64,000 bases of DNA from Pseudomonas sp. PB120 (lineage in GTDB: Bacteria > Pseudomonadota > Gammaproteobacteria > Pseudomonadales > Pseudomonadaceae). Position 1 is the first letter of the stretch. Each line of letters begins with the position of its first letter. Shown here in pieces: positions 1 through 9,668 of this stretch. The notes under the pieces were generated by a model. That model was given only the letters and a program-made list of their open reading frames with translations, searched no databases and was not told where the DNA came from. Both the position numbers and the translations under genes were made by a program. The stretch spans positions 18,518 through 82,517 of the forward strand of contig NZ_RWIN01000088.1 of the NCBI RefSeq assembly GCF_009761815.1, in the 5' to 3' direction.

Positions 1-509
1 GTGTGCACCGGGTTGAAACCACCGAACAGCGTCTGCCCCATAGGCACCATGCCGATGAAGTCATCGAAGATCGCACTGAGCTCTTTTTCGCTGCGCGCGG
101 CATTCAACCGGTCGCTGTAGCTTTTGCCGCTGGGTGAACGCACTTGCAACGCAGCACTGACCAACAGGCCGGGAATGTGCACTTTGGCGGCTCGACGGTC
201 GATTTCGTCACGGGCGATCTTGCCCAGGCCTGGCACCGTCGGGTCCACCTGGAAGGTTGACTCTTGCTCGGCCACCGCCAGCACCGAACACAGGTTTTGG
301 GTGGTCGGCGAAATTTTCTGGGCCGCAAAGGCCGCGTAGATGTCCGTGGCCCAGCCCTGGCGATCGGCGGTCTTGGCCGGCAGCAGGCGCACGATTTCGG
401 CCTTGACCTCGTCGGGTTTGCGCGCAGGCGCTTCCTGGGGCCGCTGAGTGCCGCAACCCGCCAGAACCAACAGCGCAGCGACGCTCATGATCAATCGATT
501 GGCTTGCAT
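1..509 (-). CDS. DUF1615-type lipoprotein, 3' part beyond window
   Basis: This is the N-terminal 169 residues of a predicted outer-membrane lipoprotein; the rest lies left of the window. The start is the ATG at 509, preceded by GGAG at a good distance. Residues 1-19 form a lipoprotein signal ending in the lipobox LAGC, so Cys19 should be acylated. The following sequence (PAKTADRQGWATDIYAAF, then AVAEQESTF) matches what I remember of the DUF1615 family common in Pseudomonas. Function is unknown. The AEQESTFQ stretch resembles the glutamate region of lysozyme-like transglycosylase folds, but this is inference only. Confidence 0.75.
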   Translation of the reverse strand, partial: MQANRLIMSVAALLVLAGCGTQRPQEAPARKPDEVKAEIVRLLPAKTADRQGWATDIYAAFAAQKISPTTQNLCSVLAVAEQESTFQVDPTVPGLGKIARDEIDRRAAKVHIPGLLVSAALQVRSPSGKSYSDRLNAARSEKELSAIFDDFIGMVPMGQTLFGGFNPVH

Positions 510-663
510 GTTGCTCCATCAAATCCGTTGAACCGGAGTCACCATACGATCAATGGCAGGGTGCAGGCTATGCAGGCGGGCAGTCTTTTTCCATTGAGCG
601 GGCAGCCTGGTCGTCTTTCCGGTGTCGACCATACTTGCTCCACTCACCGCGGAGGACAGGTTC

Positions 664-2199
664 ATGAACCGTAGCGATGTACTGATCATCGGCGCCGGCC
701 CCACCGGGCTGGTACTGGCGCTGTGGTTGAGCAAACTGGGGGTTCAGGTGCGGATTATCGACAAGACGTCAACGTCCGGCACCACCTCCCGGGCGCTGGC
801 CGTCCAGGCGCGGACCCTGGAACTCTATCGCCAACTCGACCTCAGCGACGCCATCGTTCGCCACGGCCATCGGGTGGAGGCCGCCAATTTCTGGGTCAAG
901 GGCGAGCCGGTGGCGCGCTTGCCATTGACGCGCATCGGCGAGGGCCTGACGCCCTACTCCTTTATGGAAATATTCCCGCAAGACGAACACGAAAAACTGC
1001 TGTTTGAGCGCCTTGAAGCCTTCGGCATCCGGGTGGAGCGCAACACCGAGCTGGAACATTTCGAGGAAACCGGCGACGGCATCACCGCTCGGCTGCGCCT
1101 GCCCGATGGCCAGCAGAAAACCTGCCAGGCCTGTTACCTCGCGGGTTGCGACGGTGCCCGGTCGATCGTGCGCAAGACCCTCGACACCGGGTTTCCCGGT
1201 GGCACTTACCAGCAGCTTTTCTACGTGGCGGATGTGCAAGCCAGCGGCCCGGCTTTCAATGGCGAACTGCACGTGGACCTTGATGAAGCGGATTTTCTCG
1301 CGGTGTTTCCGTTGGCGGGCGAAGGTCGCGCCCGGTTGATCGGCACCGTCCGCGACGACCGCGCGGAGCAGGCTGAAACCCTGCAGTTCGAAGACGTCAG
1401 CAGCCAGGCAATCGAGCATATGAAGGTGCAGATCGAACGGGTGAACTGGTTCTCGACCTACCGCGTGCATCATCGGGTGGCGGATCACTTCCGCAGCGGG
1501 CGCGCCTTTTTGTTGGGTGACGCCGCCCATGTCCACAGCCCGGCGGGGGGCCAGGGCATGAACACCGGAATCGGCGATGCCATCAATCTGGCCTGGAAAC
1601 TCGCGTCGGTCTTGAGCGGCGCCGCCGAGGCCACATTGCTCGATACCTATGAAATGGAGCGCATCGCCTTTGCGCGCAAACTGGTGGCAACCACCGACCG
1701 GGTGTTCACGTTCGCCACCGCCGAAGGTCGCTTGGCGGATGTGCTGCGCACACGGCTGGCACCCTTCGTGATTCCCAAAATGGCCTCGTTCGCGACCACC
1801 CGGGATTTCCTGTTTCGCACGGTGTCGCAGATCACCTTGAATTATCGCTCGATGCCGTTGAGCGTCGGTGTGGCCGGGCAAGTTCACGGCGGGGATCGCT
1901 TACCCTGGGCTCACGACGGCGAAGGTGACAATTTCGAATCGCTGCGATGCCCGACCTGGCAGGTTCATGTGTACGGCGACACCAGCGACGAAATGATTGC
2001 CTGGTGCGTCGAGCATCATCTGCCGTTGCACGTGTTTGACTGGCGACCCGCGTTCGAAACGTCGGGACTGGGGCGTAACGGGTTTTACCTGTTACGACCG
2101 GACACGTATGTGGCGATTGCCGAAACGTGCTCCGATCCGAAGGTGATCGAACGGTATTTCCGGGATCACGGGATTCGGCCGTTCTTCGGAAAATCCTGA
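664..2199 (+). CDS. FAD-dependent aromatic-type monooxygenase
   Basis: A 511-residue flavoprotein of the PheA/TfdB/UbiH hydroxylase superfamily, which uses NAD(P)H and oxygen to hydroxylate aromatic or similar substrates. The dinucleotide-binding motif GAGPTG is at residues 10-15, the conserved CDGARS motif lies near 165, and the second FAD motif GDAAHVHSPAGGQGMN lies near 285. The C-terminal ~120 residues look like the thioredoxin-like tail of this class. I chose the ATG at 664, which has GGAGGA 8-9 bases upstream; an in-frame ATG at 622 lacks such a site. It stands alone, downstream of the divergent lipoprotein gene, so the substrate cannot be named from context. Confidence 0.85.
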   Translation: MNRSDVLIIGAGPTGLVLALWLSKLGVQVRIIDKTSTSGTTSRALAVQARTLELYRQLDLSDAIVRHGHRVEAANFWVKGEPVARLPLTRIGEGLTPYSFMEIFPQDEHEKLLFERLEAFGIRVERNTELEHFEETGDGITARLRLPDGQQKTCQACYLAGCDGARSIVRKTLDTGFPGGTYQQLFYVADVQASGPAFNGELHVDLDEADFLAVFPLAGEGRARLIGTVRDDRAEQAETLQFEDVSSQAIEHMKVQIERVNWFSTYRVHHRVADHFRSGRAFLLGDAAHVHSPAGGQGMNTGIGDAINLAWKLASVLSGAAEATLLDTYEMERIAFARKLVATTDRVFTFATAEGRLADVLRTRLAPFVIPKMASFATTRDFLFRTVSQITLNYRSMPLSVGVAGQVHGGDRLPWAHDGEGDNFESLRCPTWQVHVYGDTSDEMIAWCVEHHLPLHVFDWRPAFETSGLGRNGFYLLRPDTYVAIAETCSDPKVIERYFRDHGIRPFFGKS

Positions 2200-2212
2200 G
2201 ACCACGCCCCCT

Positions 2213-2305
2213 CTGTAGGAGCGAGCTTGCTCGCGATAGCGGTGGTTCAGTCAGCATTGATGTTGCCTGACACACCGCTATCGCGAGCAAGCTCGCTCCT
2301 ACAGG
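2213..2305. repeat. REP inverted pair (REPIN)
   Basis: Two copies of the REP core face each other: the left arm reads TGTAGGAGCGAGCTTGCTCG and the right arm is its reverse complement, with about 40 bases between. It lies between convergent genes and could form a long hairpin that ends transcription from both sides. Confidence 0.9.
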
Positions 2306-2321
2306 GGGGTTAGCGTCGGTT

Positions 2322-3296
2322 TTAGATCCCGGCCAGGGCAAGGTCCATCGCGAAGTAGGTGAAGATCAAGTCCGCCCCTGCCCGCTTGATCGCACCCAGG
2401 CTCTCGCGCACCACGCGATCCTCATCGATTGCCCCCGCCTGTGCGGCGAATTTGATCATCGCGTACTCGCCGCTCACCTGATACGCCGACAGCGGCAAAC
2501 GCGACACTTCACGGATGTCGCGGATGATGTCCAGGTACGCGCCGGCCGGTTTGACCATCAGCGCATCGGCGCCTTCCTGCTCGTCCAGCAGCGACTCGCG
2601 CACCGCTTCGCGGCGGTTCATCGGGTTCATCTGGTAGCTTTTGCGGTCGCCTTTTAGCGCACTGCCGCCAGCTTCACGGAACGGGCCGTAGAGCGCCGAC
2701 GCAAACTTGGTCGAATAGGCCATGATCGCGGTCTGGCCGAAACCGGCCTCGTCGAGCGCCCGGCGAATCGCCTGGACCTGCCCGTCCATCGCCGCCGAAG
2801 GGGCAATCACATCGGCCCCGGCACGAGCGGCGGCCACGGCCTGTTTACCCAGGTTGATCAGCGTCTGGTCGTTGTCGACTTCATGGTTGTGCAACACGCC
2901 ACAATGGCCGTGGTCGGTGTATTCACAGAAACAGGTGTCGGACATGACAATCATCTCCGGCACCGCATCCTTGGCGATACGCGACATGCGCGACACCAGG
3001 CCGTTGTCGCTCCAGGTGTCGCTGCCGCTGCTGTCCAGATGATGGGACACACCGAACGTCATGACCGATTTGATACCGGCCCGGGCATAGCGCTCGATTT
3101 CGCCTGCCAGCTTCGACTCCGGAATACGCATCACGCCCGGCATGCTCTTGATCGGTACGAAATCGTCGATTTCCTCTTCGACGAAAATCGGCAGGACCAG
3201 GTCGTTCAGGCTGAACTCGGTTTCCTGGAACAGGCTGCGCAGGCTCGCATTGCGGCGCAGACGGCGTGGACGTGCTTCGGGGAACTGACTGGACAT
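2322..3296 (-). CDS. hemB: Porphobilinogen synthase, zinc type
   Basis: The 324-residue enzyme condenses two 5-aminolevulinate molecules to porphobilinogen in haem synthesis. The Schiff-base lysines are K197 (in YSTKFAS) and K249 (in [10 protein letters not shown]). The metal site reads [14 protein letters not shown], with C122, C124 and C132. This is the zinc-binding cysteine triad of the E. coli-type enzyme, and the protein resembles E. coli HemB over its whole length, as I remember it. The P. aeruginosa enzyme I recall has no such triad and uses magnesium. This copy is therefore probably a second, zinc-dependent HemB. It stands alone between repeats, with no other haem gene nearby. Confidence 0.93.
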   Translation of the reverse strand: MSSQFPEARPRRLRRNASLRSLFQETEFSLNDLVLPIFVEEEIDDFVPIKSMPGVMRIPESKLAGEIERYARAGIKSVMTFGVSHHLDSSGSDTWSDNGLVSRMSRIAKDAVPEMIVMSDTCFCEYTDHGHCGVLHNHEVDNDQTLINLGKQAVAAARAGADVIAPSAAMDGQVQAIRRALDEAGFGQTAIMAYSTKFASALYGPFREAGGSALKGDRKSYQMNPMNRREAVRESLLDEQEGADALMVKPAGAYLDIIRDIREVSRLPLSAYQVSGEYAMIKFAAQAGAIDEDRVVRESLGAIKRAGADLIFTYFAMDLALAGI

Positions 3297-3465
3297 TGGG
3301 CTTCCTGAAAAAAACGCAGACGGGACGAAAGTCGTAGGGCGAGAAGCTTATGCCTTGTGTGGTGTCGGGTACAAACCTGCGGCACGGAACAAACCCTTAC
3401 CGGGTCGGCAACAATCACCGACAAGCCGCTCCGCCAGGTTGGCGTAGCAGCTGCGTTCGGCCGGT

Positions 3466-3610
3466 GTAGCAGCTGTCGAGCTTGCGAGGCTGCGTTCGGC
3501 TGCGCAGCAGTCGTGAAATCAGGCAGTGCGGTGAATCAGCCATACCGCGTAATCCGGGTTTACGACTGCTTCGCAGCCGAACGCAGCCTCGCAAGCTCGA
3601 CAGCTGCTAC
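3466..3610. repeat. Large inverted repeat, GTAGCAGCTG family
   Basis: Two arms of about 50 bases are near-perfect reverse complements. The left arm begins GTAGCAGCTGTCGAGCTTGC and the right arm ends with its complement. The family differs from the GTAGGAGCGAGC REP and recurs at 30244-30356 and, as a shorter copy, at 54634-54670. It fills most of the 327-base gap between hemB and the PhzF-like gene, and I see no gene there. Confidence 0.88.
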
Positions 3611-3623
3611 GCCTGCTACAGCG

Positions 3624-4466
3624 CTACAGCGTCAATGTGCCGCTGATGCAGGTGACCACAGCGCCGCCAATCCAGATGTCATCACCCACCTGCTCCACCT
3701 GGATCCGCCCGGCACGCCCCATCGTCAGGCCTTGACTGACCACGTAAGAAGACGGCGCCACTCCTTCGGCAAGCAGCCACTGCGCGATCCCGGCGTTGAG
3801 GCTGCCCGTGGCCGGGTCTTCCGGCATGCCATCGCCGGAGATGAAGGCCCGCACTTCGAACTGCGCGTCATCGCCATCGTGTTCGACGTTCCACGGCGCG
3901 ATCACGCCGACGGCCAGACCCAGCATTTGCGAATGGTCCGGTTGCAGGTTCAACACCTGTTGCCGGTCCTCGACCATCACCGCCAGCCAGCCCGCACCGT
4001 TATCAACCCATTGCGCCCGCACGATCGCACCCGGCTCCAGCCGTAGCCCACGGCGTACACGCTCCACCACGTCCGCCTCTACGGGCCCGGTCCGCAGCAA
4101 GGGTGGCGCGAGAAAGGCCAACTCCGCGCCTTGTCGCCGAATCCGCACCAGACCGACGCCACACTCCTGAATGACCTCGTCCCCCTGAGGCACACCACCC
4201 GCCTCCAGCCAGGCATGACAGGTGCCCAGGGTCGGGTGCCCGGCGAACGGCAACTCGTTCAGCGTGGTGAAGATGCGCACCCGATAGTCGGCCCGGGGAT
4301 CGCGCGGTTCAAGCACGAAGGTGGTTTCGCTGAGGTTGGTCCAGGTGGCAAACGCCGCCATGCGCTCATCGCTGAGCTTATCGGCACCGAATACCACCGC
4401 CAGCGGATTGCCCTTAAGCGCGATGCGGCTGAAAACATCTACCTGCTTGAAATCGAATGAAGTCAT
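3624..4466 (-). CDS. PhzF-family isomerase-like protein
   Basis: A 280-residue protein of the PhzF/diaminopimelate-epimerase fold. In phenazine makers PhzF isomerises dihydrohydroxyanthranilate, but most family members have no known substrate. Visible marks are the N-terminal FDFKQVDVFS, the general acid/base E47 in NLSETTFV, the FAGHPTLGTCH segment, and GDGMPEDPATGSLNAG near the C-terminus. It lies 21 bases downstream of a GST gene on the same strand, so the two are likely co-transcribed. No phenazine genes are nearby, so a role in phenazine synthesis is unlikely. Confidence 0.88.
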   Translation of the reverse strand: MTSFDFKQVDVFSRIALKGNPLAVVFGADKLSDERMAAFATWTNLSETTFVLEPRDPRADYRVRIFTTLNELPFAGHPTLGTCHAWLEAGGVPQGDEVIQECGVGLVRIRRQGAELAFLAPPLLRTGPVEADVVERVRRGLRLEPGAIVRAQWVDNGAGWLAVMVEDRQQVLNLQPDHSQMLGLAVGVIAPWNVEHDGDDAQFEVRAFISGDGMPEDPATGSLNAGIAQWLLAEGVAPSSYVVSQGLTMGRAGRIQVEQVGDDIWIGGAVVTCISGTLTL

Positions 4467-4487
4467 TGCCTGCCCTGGTCTGATGGA

Positions 4488-5195
4488 TCAAGTGGTTTGC
4501 TTGGGGATTTCCAGGCCTCGCATCACCGCCGGCCGCGCCAGAAACCGCTCCAGCACGCGCGTGACGTTCGGGAAATCGCTGATGCCCACCAAATCGCCGG
4601 CCTCATAGAAACCGATCAGGTTACGCACCCACGGAAAGGTCGCGATGTCGGCGATGGTGTAACGCTCGCCCATGATCCAGTCCCGACCTTGCAGGCGTCC
4701 ATCGAGAACTTTTAACAACCTTTTACTTTCATCGACGTAGCGATCACGGGGACGTTTGTCCTCGTAGTCCTTGCCGGCGAATTTGTTGAAGAACCCGACC
4801 TGGCCAAACATGGGCCCGATCCCGCCCATCTGAAACATCAGCCACTGGATCGTCTCGTAACGCGCTGCCGATTCCTGAGCCAGCAATTGCCCGCTCTTGT
4901 CCGCGAGGTAGATCAGAATCGCCCCGGACTCGAACAAGGCCAGGGGCTGATCGCCCGGACCGTGGGGGTCGAGGATGGCCGGAATCTTGTTGTTGGGGTT
5001 CAACGACATGAATTCGGGGGACAGTTGGTCATTGGTGTCGAAGCCCACCCGATGCGGTTCATAAGGCAGCCCGATCTCTTCGAGCATGATCGAGACCTTG
5101 ACGCCGTTGGGGGTCGGCAGGGAATACAGTTGAATCCACTCCGGGTACTGCGCCGGCCATTTCTGGGTGATGGGGAATGCGGACAAGTCGGTCAT
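4488..5195 (-). CDS. Glutathione S-transferase, YfcG/YghU-like
   Basis: A 235-residue GST resembling the nu-class YfcG/YghU proteins of E. coli, which bind two glutathiones and act as disulfide reductases. The N-terminal thioredoxin-like domain contains TPNG at 28-31, where the Thr/Asn pair replaces a catalytic Tyr or Ser, then NPNNKIPAI and ESGAILIYLA. The helical C-terminal domain carries YTIADIATFPWV, the usual N-capping box region. A short extension precedes the first strand, as in YghU. It is the first gene of a likely two-gene unit with the PhzF-like gene. Confidence 0.88.
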   Translation of the reverse strand: MTDLSAFPITQKWPAQYPEWIQLYSLPTPNGVKVSIMLEEIGLPYEPHRVGFDTNDQLSPEFMSLNPNNKIPAILDPHGPGDQPLALFESGAILIYLADKSGQLLAQESAARYETIQWLMFQMGGIGPMFGQVGFFNKFAGKDYEDKRPRDRYVDESKRLLKVLDGRLQGRDWIMGERYTIADIATFPWVRNLIGFYEAGDLVGISDFPNVTRVLERFLARPAVMRGLEIPKQTT

Positions 5196-5562
5196 GGCAA
5201 GGATCCACGAAGAGATAAGGAGTGCCGATCATAATGGGAGCCGCTCCAGGCCGCGATCTTTTGCGGGTATCAATATCCTTGATGAGCAAGATCGAAAGAT
5301 TGCAGCCTTCTTCAGCGTATCCACCTGTATCGTGTCCATAAATCCGCAACATCTTGTCGATAACCTCTGCTGCAACCCGTCCATGGTTATCGATACATTG
5401 CTGCGCAAGCCGCCGTAATCGAACCAAACGGGCCTCAGAGGACTCTGAGGATTGCCCTTTCGGAAACGAACCGGCTCAACGACATGGAAAACACCCGACG
5501 CTGGAAGCGTGGGGTGTAAAGGTTTGTCAGCCTTAACCGAATGCGTTGAAGAACCCTTATCA
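5196..5562. other. Intergenic region with leader hairpin
   Basis: No convincing gene is seen in these 367 bases. At 5491-5517 there is a 27-base hairpin with an 11-bp stem (ACACCCGACGCT with AGCGTGGGGTGT, one G-G mismatch) and a GGA loop, 46 bases before the phosphatase ATG. No T-run follows, so it is more likely an RNA structure in the 5' leader than a terminator. Confidence 0.5.
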
Positions 5563-6237
5563 ATGATGAACCCACTGAAATTCGTCCAGCGTTACAAGCA
5601 TCGCGCGTATGTCGTGCTGCCTGCCCTGTTGGCGGCCTGCGCGCTCTTCCTGTCGCTGGAGTCTCGTGAAAGTCGCGCCCAGCCGGTCGACGGCACCCAG
5701 ACGCTGGTGTTTTTGCGCCACGGGGAAAAACCCGCCGGCGGCCTTGGCCAGCTCAATTGCCAGGGTTTGAACCGCGCCATCGACCTGGCTACCTTGTTGC
5801 CGGAAAAATTCGGCAAGGCCAACTACGTGTTCGCGGCGAACCCGACGCGCAATGTCGAGGAAGGCGAGCTGGACAATTCCTACAGCTACATCAGGCCGTT
5901 GATGACCATCAGCCCCAGCGCGATCAAGCTCGGCTTGCCGGTGAACATCAAATTCTCGGCCAACGACACCAGCGATCTGGCCGATGAACTGTTGCACGAC
6001 AAATATCACAACTCGATCATCTACACCGCGTGGTCCCATGGCTATCTGCCCGAGCTGATCAACAAGGTCGCCGGGGAAGCCATCGGCAAGAAGCAAACCA
6101 TCACCGAAGATTGGGAATCCAGCGACTACGACTCGCTGTTCGTGCTCACCCTGACGTGGCACAACGGCAAGGCCACCCTGGTCAGCCACAGTTACAAGCA
6201 AGGTCTGGATAACGGACCAGAGACCTGTCCTACATAA
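5563..6237 (+). CDS. Secreted histidine phosphatase-family protein
   Basis: A 224-residue protein with an N-terminal hydrophobic segment (about residues 17-31) that should export or anchor it. The catalytic motif LRHGEKP is at residues 51-57, where the His would carry the phosphate, and WSHGYLPEL holds the second catalytic His. The middle is shorter than in phosphoglycerate mutases. The tandem ATGs at 5563 and 5566 are both possible; the upstream GAAGAA is a weak ribosome site. The substrate is unknown. A hairpin lies in the leader at 5491-5517. Confidence 0.8.
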   Translation: MMNPLKFVQRYKHRAYVVLPALLAACALFLSLESRESRAQPVDGTQTLVFLRHGEKPAGGLGQLNCQGLNRAIDLATLLPEKFGKANYVFAANPTRNVEEGELDNSYSYIRPLMTISPSAIKLGLPVNIKFSANDTSDLADELLHDKYHNSIIYTAWSHGYLPELINKVAGEAIGKKQTITEDWESSDYDSLFVLTLTWHNGKATLVSHSYKQGLDNGPETCPT

Positions 6238-6328
6238 GGGTCATCTGAATCCCACAAACGGTGACGACTACGGGTTTCGGGGGCTGGACTATCCTGTACG
6301 CATGTCCCCTCATGCGCGGAACGTCTCC

Positions 6329-7384
6329 ATGACACTCTCAACCGTAGCGGCCCCGGTCCGGGGCTGGTCGTTCTGGTGGAAACCCGCCCTTTTTCTTCTG
6401 GTCGCCTGCGTCGGCCTCTACTACGTCAAATGGTCGCCCTACTACGCCAAGGCCTTTCTGGCTGCCGATAACCACAGCATCGGCGCGTCGATCCTCAACG
6501 ATGCACAAACCGCCCCCCTCACGGCGGCCCTGACCTACGCCAAGGTGTATTTCCTGGCGATCTGGAAAGCGGCCGTGCTGGCGGTGATCCTCGGTTCTCT
6601 CCTGCAAGTACTGATTCCGCGAGACTGGCTATTGCGCCTGTTCGGCCGGGCCGGTTTTGCCTCCACGGTGCGCGGCGGCCTGTTTGCCCTGCCCGGGATG
6701 ATGTGTTCGTGCTGCGCGGCGCCGGTGGCCGCCGGCATGCGCCGTTCGAATGTGTCGGTCGGCGCCGCGCTGGCTTTCTGGATCGGCAACCCGGTGCTCA
6801 ACCCCGCCACCCTGGTGTTCATGGGTTTCGTGCTCGGTTGGGGCTACACGGTGTTGCGACTGCTGGCGGGCATCGTGCTGGTGTTTGGCGTATCGATGGT
6901 GGCTCAGCGCATCGCGGGTCCGGAAACCTCGCCGGCACCGGCCGTCGAGGCGGTGGTCGAAGCCCGGGAAAAGGATACGCAGCCGTTCCTGATCCGCTGG
7001 GGCCGGACGTTGTGGCAATTATTCTGGAGCACCATCCCGATTTACATCCTGGCCGTATTGGTGCTCGGCGCGGTGCGGGTCTGGGTGTTTCCGCACATTG
7101 ATGGCGCCATGGCCAACAGCCTGTTGTGGCTGGTACCGCTGGCGGTGATCGGCACTTTGTTCGTGATCCCGACTGCCGCCGAAATCCCCATCGTGCAAAC
7201 CATGATGACACTGGGCATGGGAGTCGCCCCGGCGGTCGCGCTGTTGATGACGCTGCCGAGCATCAGCCTGCCGTCGCTGCTGATGTTGCGCAAGGATTTC
7301 GATGCGCGGGTGCTGGTGAGCGTGGCGCTGATGACCATGGTGATCGGGGTAGTGAGCGGGTTGATCGGGGCGGCGCTGCTCTGA
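6329..7384 (+). CDS. Membrane permease, ArsP/YraQ-like with CSCC motif
   Basis: A polytopic inner-membrane protein of 351 residues with about eight to ten hydrophobic segments, of the permease family that includes ArsP and YraQ (DUF318). The sequence MMCSCCAAPVAAGMRR at about 124-139 and GNPVLNPATLV are family hallmarks. The cysteines suggest binding of a soft metal or metalloid. A charged cytoplasmic loop lies near 210-230. I prefer the ATG at 6329, which has GGA eight bases upstream; an in-frame ATG at 6302 would add nine residues but lacks a ribosome site. Substrate is not known; no metal regulator is adjacent. Confidence 0.8.
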   Translation: MTLSTVAAPVRGWSFWWKPALFLLVACVGLYYVKWSPYYAKAFLAADNHSIGASILNDAQTAPLTAALTYAKVYFLAIWKAAVLAVILGSLLQVLIPRDWLLRLFGRAGFASTVRGGLFALPGMMCSCCAAPVAAGMRRSNVSVGAALAFWIGNPVLNPATLVFMGFVLGWGYTVLRLLAGIVLVFGVSMVAQRIAGPETSPAPAVEAVVEAREKDTQPFLIRWGRTLWQLFWSTIPIYILAVLVLGAVRVWVFPHIDGAMANSLLWLVPLAVIGTLFVIPTAAEIPIVQTMMTLGMGVAPAVALLMTLPSISLPSLLMLRKDFDARVLVSVALMTMVIGVVSGLIGAALL

Positions 7385-7402
7385 GATGGTAGTGGCTGTA
7401 AG

Positions 7403-7488
7403 TGCCCCATCGCGAGCAGGCTCGCTCCCACATTGAATCTATGGCGATCACAAAACCAATGTGGGAGTGAGCCTGCTCGCGATGGGGC
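7403..7488. repeat. REP inverted pair
   Basis: The left arm CCATCGCGAGCAGGCTCGCT and its reverse complement on the right (GTGAGCCTGCTCGCGATGG, one change) are separated by about 25 bases. It lies between convergent genes. Confidence 0.9.
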
Positions 7489-7502
7489 CGGTAGCAACAC
7501 CT

Positions 7503-8591
7503 TCAACGCTCCCGAAGATACTCAAGCACAGCCGCACGCTCCCCGGAAAACTCGATCCGTCCGCCCTTCTTCTCCCGCTGAAACGCATACATCGGATCGT
7601 AATACTCACGAAGCAACCCCTCGATCCAGGCGCGGTGCAAGTCCACTGCCCCGCTGCTTGCCTGTTCTGCCAATGCGTCCTCCATCAGGATCAGCATCCG
7701 TCGATGGCGCTCACCGCCCAAACGCTTCTGAACGTTATTGAGGCTCTCCAGCAAACGCTCGGAAAACAGCGTGAAGCCGTCATCGCCATGCACCTCGATA
7801 AACTCGGCGCACAGGTCCACCACGTAATCACGCAGGATTCGCTCCACCCGCCCCTCCAGGCTGTCCTCGAGCCAGACCAGCGGAAACCGCTGCATGCCCT
7901 GAAACAGCGGGAGTGGCAATGCACAACTGCCGACCGTGCGGCTCTCGTCTTCCAGCACAAACTGCTCGATGCCGTGGTCGCGCTTTTTCAGAATGTCCAC
8001 CGCCAGCCGGTTTTCAAAGTCGATCGTTGACGGTTGGCCCGTCGCGCGCTTGCCGAAACTGGACCCTCGATGATGGGCGTGACCTTCGAGGTCCAACCCA
8101 TTGCGCAACTGTGTAAGCACCTCGGTCTTGCCTGTGCCGGTCATGCCGCCGAGCAGGACGAAATCGCATTGGGCAACCGCTTGATCGATCGTCGCCAGCA
8201 AGAATGCCCGCATGGCCTTGTAGCCGCCGCCGACCCGTGGATAGTCGATACCGGCCTCATCCTTGAGCCATTGCTGGACGATCCTTGAGCGCAAGCCACC
8301 GCGAAAACAATACAAGTAACCCTCAGGGTGTGCCCGGGCAAAATCGGCCCAGGCGCGGATACGCTCGGCCTTGAGTTCCCCGCACACCAACTGGTGCCCC
8401 AGCGTTATGGCGGCCTGCTGCCCTTTCAGTTTGTAACAGGTACCCACCCGCTGCCGCTCGAGATTGTTCATCAGCGGCAGGTTGGTCACCCCCGGAAAAG
8501 CCCCTTTTGTAAATTCCACCGGCGCGCGGACATCCATCATCGGACGATCGTGGAGAAAAAGATCGCGGTAATCAGTGAAATCAACAGGCAT
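7503..8591 (-). CDS. mnmH: tRNA 2-selenouridine synthase
   Basis: MnmH (SelU, YbbB) replaces sulfur by selenium in 2-thiouridine at the wobble position of Lys, Glu and Gln tRNAs, by way of a geranylated intermediate. The 362-residue protein has an N-terminal rhodanese domain with the catalytic C95 in [11 protein letters not shown], then a P-loop domain with GGMTGTGKT at 148-156. The start ATG (8591) shares a base with the selD stop codon in a TGATG overlap, so the two are translationally coupled. A TTG one codon upstream is less likely. Confidence 0.95.
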   Translation of the reverse strand: MPVDFTDYRDLFLHDRPMMDVRAPVEFTKGAFPGVTNLPLMNNLERQRVGTCYKLKGQQAAITLGHQLVCGELKAERIRAWADFARAHPEGYLYCFRGGLRSRIVQQWLKDEAGIDYPRVGGGYKAMRAFLLATIDQAVAQCDFVLLGGMTGTGKTEVLTQLRNGLDLEGHAHHRGSSFGKRATGQPSTIDFENRLAVDILKKRDHGIEQFVLEDESRTVGSCALPLPLFQGMQRFPLVWLEDSLEGRVERILRDYVVDLCAEFIEVHGDDGFTLFSERLLESLNNVQKRLGGERHRRMLILMEDALAEQASSGAVDLHRAWIEGLLREYYDPMYAFQREKKGGRIEFSGERAAVLEYLRER

Positions 8592-9625
8592 CAAACCACC
8601 TCAACCGCATGCCCCTGTCGCTCGACCAGTTCACCGATCGGCTCCAGCGCCAGCCCCAACCCCGCAGCCACCTTGAGAAACTGTTCGTTGCCGTCCGGGG
8701 TCACCGCAACCAGCAACCCGCCACTGGTCTGCGGATCGCACAGCACCCGTTTATGCAATTCCTGAAGACGCCCGATCTTGCTCGCGTAGCTGTCGAAGTT
8801 GCGCAGCGTCCCGCCCGGGACACAGCCCTGATCGAGGTAATACTCGACCCCCGGCAGGCGCGGTACACGGTCGTATTCGATACGGGCAGACACCTTGCTG
8901 CCATCCGCCATTTCCACCAGGTGCCCCAGTAGGCCGAAACCCGTGACGTCGGTCATCGCGGTCACGCCTTCGAGTTTGCCGAAATGGCTGCCGGGTTTGT
9001 TCAGGGTGCACATCCAGTCGCGGGCGAGGCCGATGTCGGAGTTGCGCAACTTGCCCTTTTTCTCGGCGGTGGTGAGGATGCCGATCCCCAGGGGTTTGGT
9101 GAGATACAACAGGCAACCGGCCGTGGCCGTGTCATTGCGTTTCATGTGGCGCTTTTCCACCAGCCCGGTGACCGCGAGGCCGAAGATCGGCTCCGGTGCA
9201 TCGATCGAGTGCCCGCCGGCCAGCGCAATCCCCGCTTCGTCGCAGACCGAACGCCCGCCACGAATCACCTCCCGGGCAATCTCCGGCGCCAGCACATTGA
9301 TCGGCCAGCCGAGGATCGCAATCGCCAGTATCGGATTGCCGCCCATGGCGTAGATATCGCTGATGGCATTGGTCGCGGCGATCCGGCCAAAATCGAACGG
9401 GTCGTCGACGATCGGCATGAAAAAGTCGGTGGTCGAGACCACGCCGCGTTCCTCATCGATGGCATACACCGCCGCGTCATCGCGCGAGGCGTTGCCCACC
9501 CAAAGTTTCGGATCAAGGTTCTGCGCCCCGCTGCCGGCCAGAATCACCTCCAGCACCTGGGGGGAAATCTTGCAGCCACAGCCTGCGCCGTGGCTGTACT
9601 GGGTCAGACGGACCGGCTCGTTCAT
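8591..9625 (-). CDS. selD: Selenide, water dikinase
   Basis: SelD makes selenophosphate from selenide and ATP. The 344-residue protein has the N-terminal catalytic motif [13 protein letters not shown] with C16 and K19, followed by the AIRS-type ATP-binding core ([20 protein letters not shown] and ALAGGHSID). It is the cysteine form; no UGA codon occurs in the active site. It directly precedes mnmH with overlapping stop and start codons. In this window selenophosphate would go only to tRNA modification: no selA, selB or selC is seen here. Confidence 0.96.
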   Translation of the reverse strand: MNEPVRLTQYSHGAGCGCKISPQVLEVILAGSGAQNLDPKLWVGNASRDDAAVYAIDEERGVVSTTDFFMPIVDDPFDFGRIAATNAISDIYAMGGNPILAIAILGWPINVLAPEIAREVIRGGRSVCDEAGIALAGGHSIDAPEPIFGLAVTGLVEKRHMKRNDTATAGCLLYLTKPLGIGILTTAEKKGKLRNSDIGLARDWMCTLNKPGSHFGKLEGVTAMTDVTGFGLLGHLVEMADGSKVSARIEYDRVPRLPGVEYYLDQGCVPGGTLRNFDSYASKIGRLQELHKRVLCDPQTSGGLLVAVTPDGNEQFLKVAAGLGLALEPIGELVERQGHAVEVV

Positions 9626-9668
9626 GGGAAGTGCCTCGCGGGGTCAGGTATCGAATTTTAGCAGAGGG

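Noticed and set aside
3624..5195. Phenazine-related locus suggested by the PhzF-like gene
   Set aside because: No other phz gene is present; PhzF-like proteins are widespread with other roles, and the neighbour is a GST.
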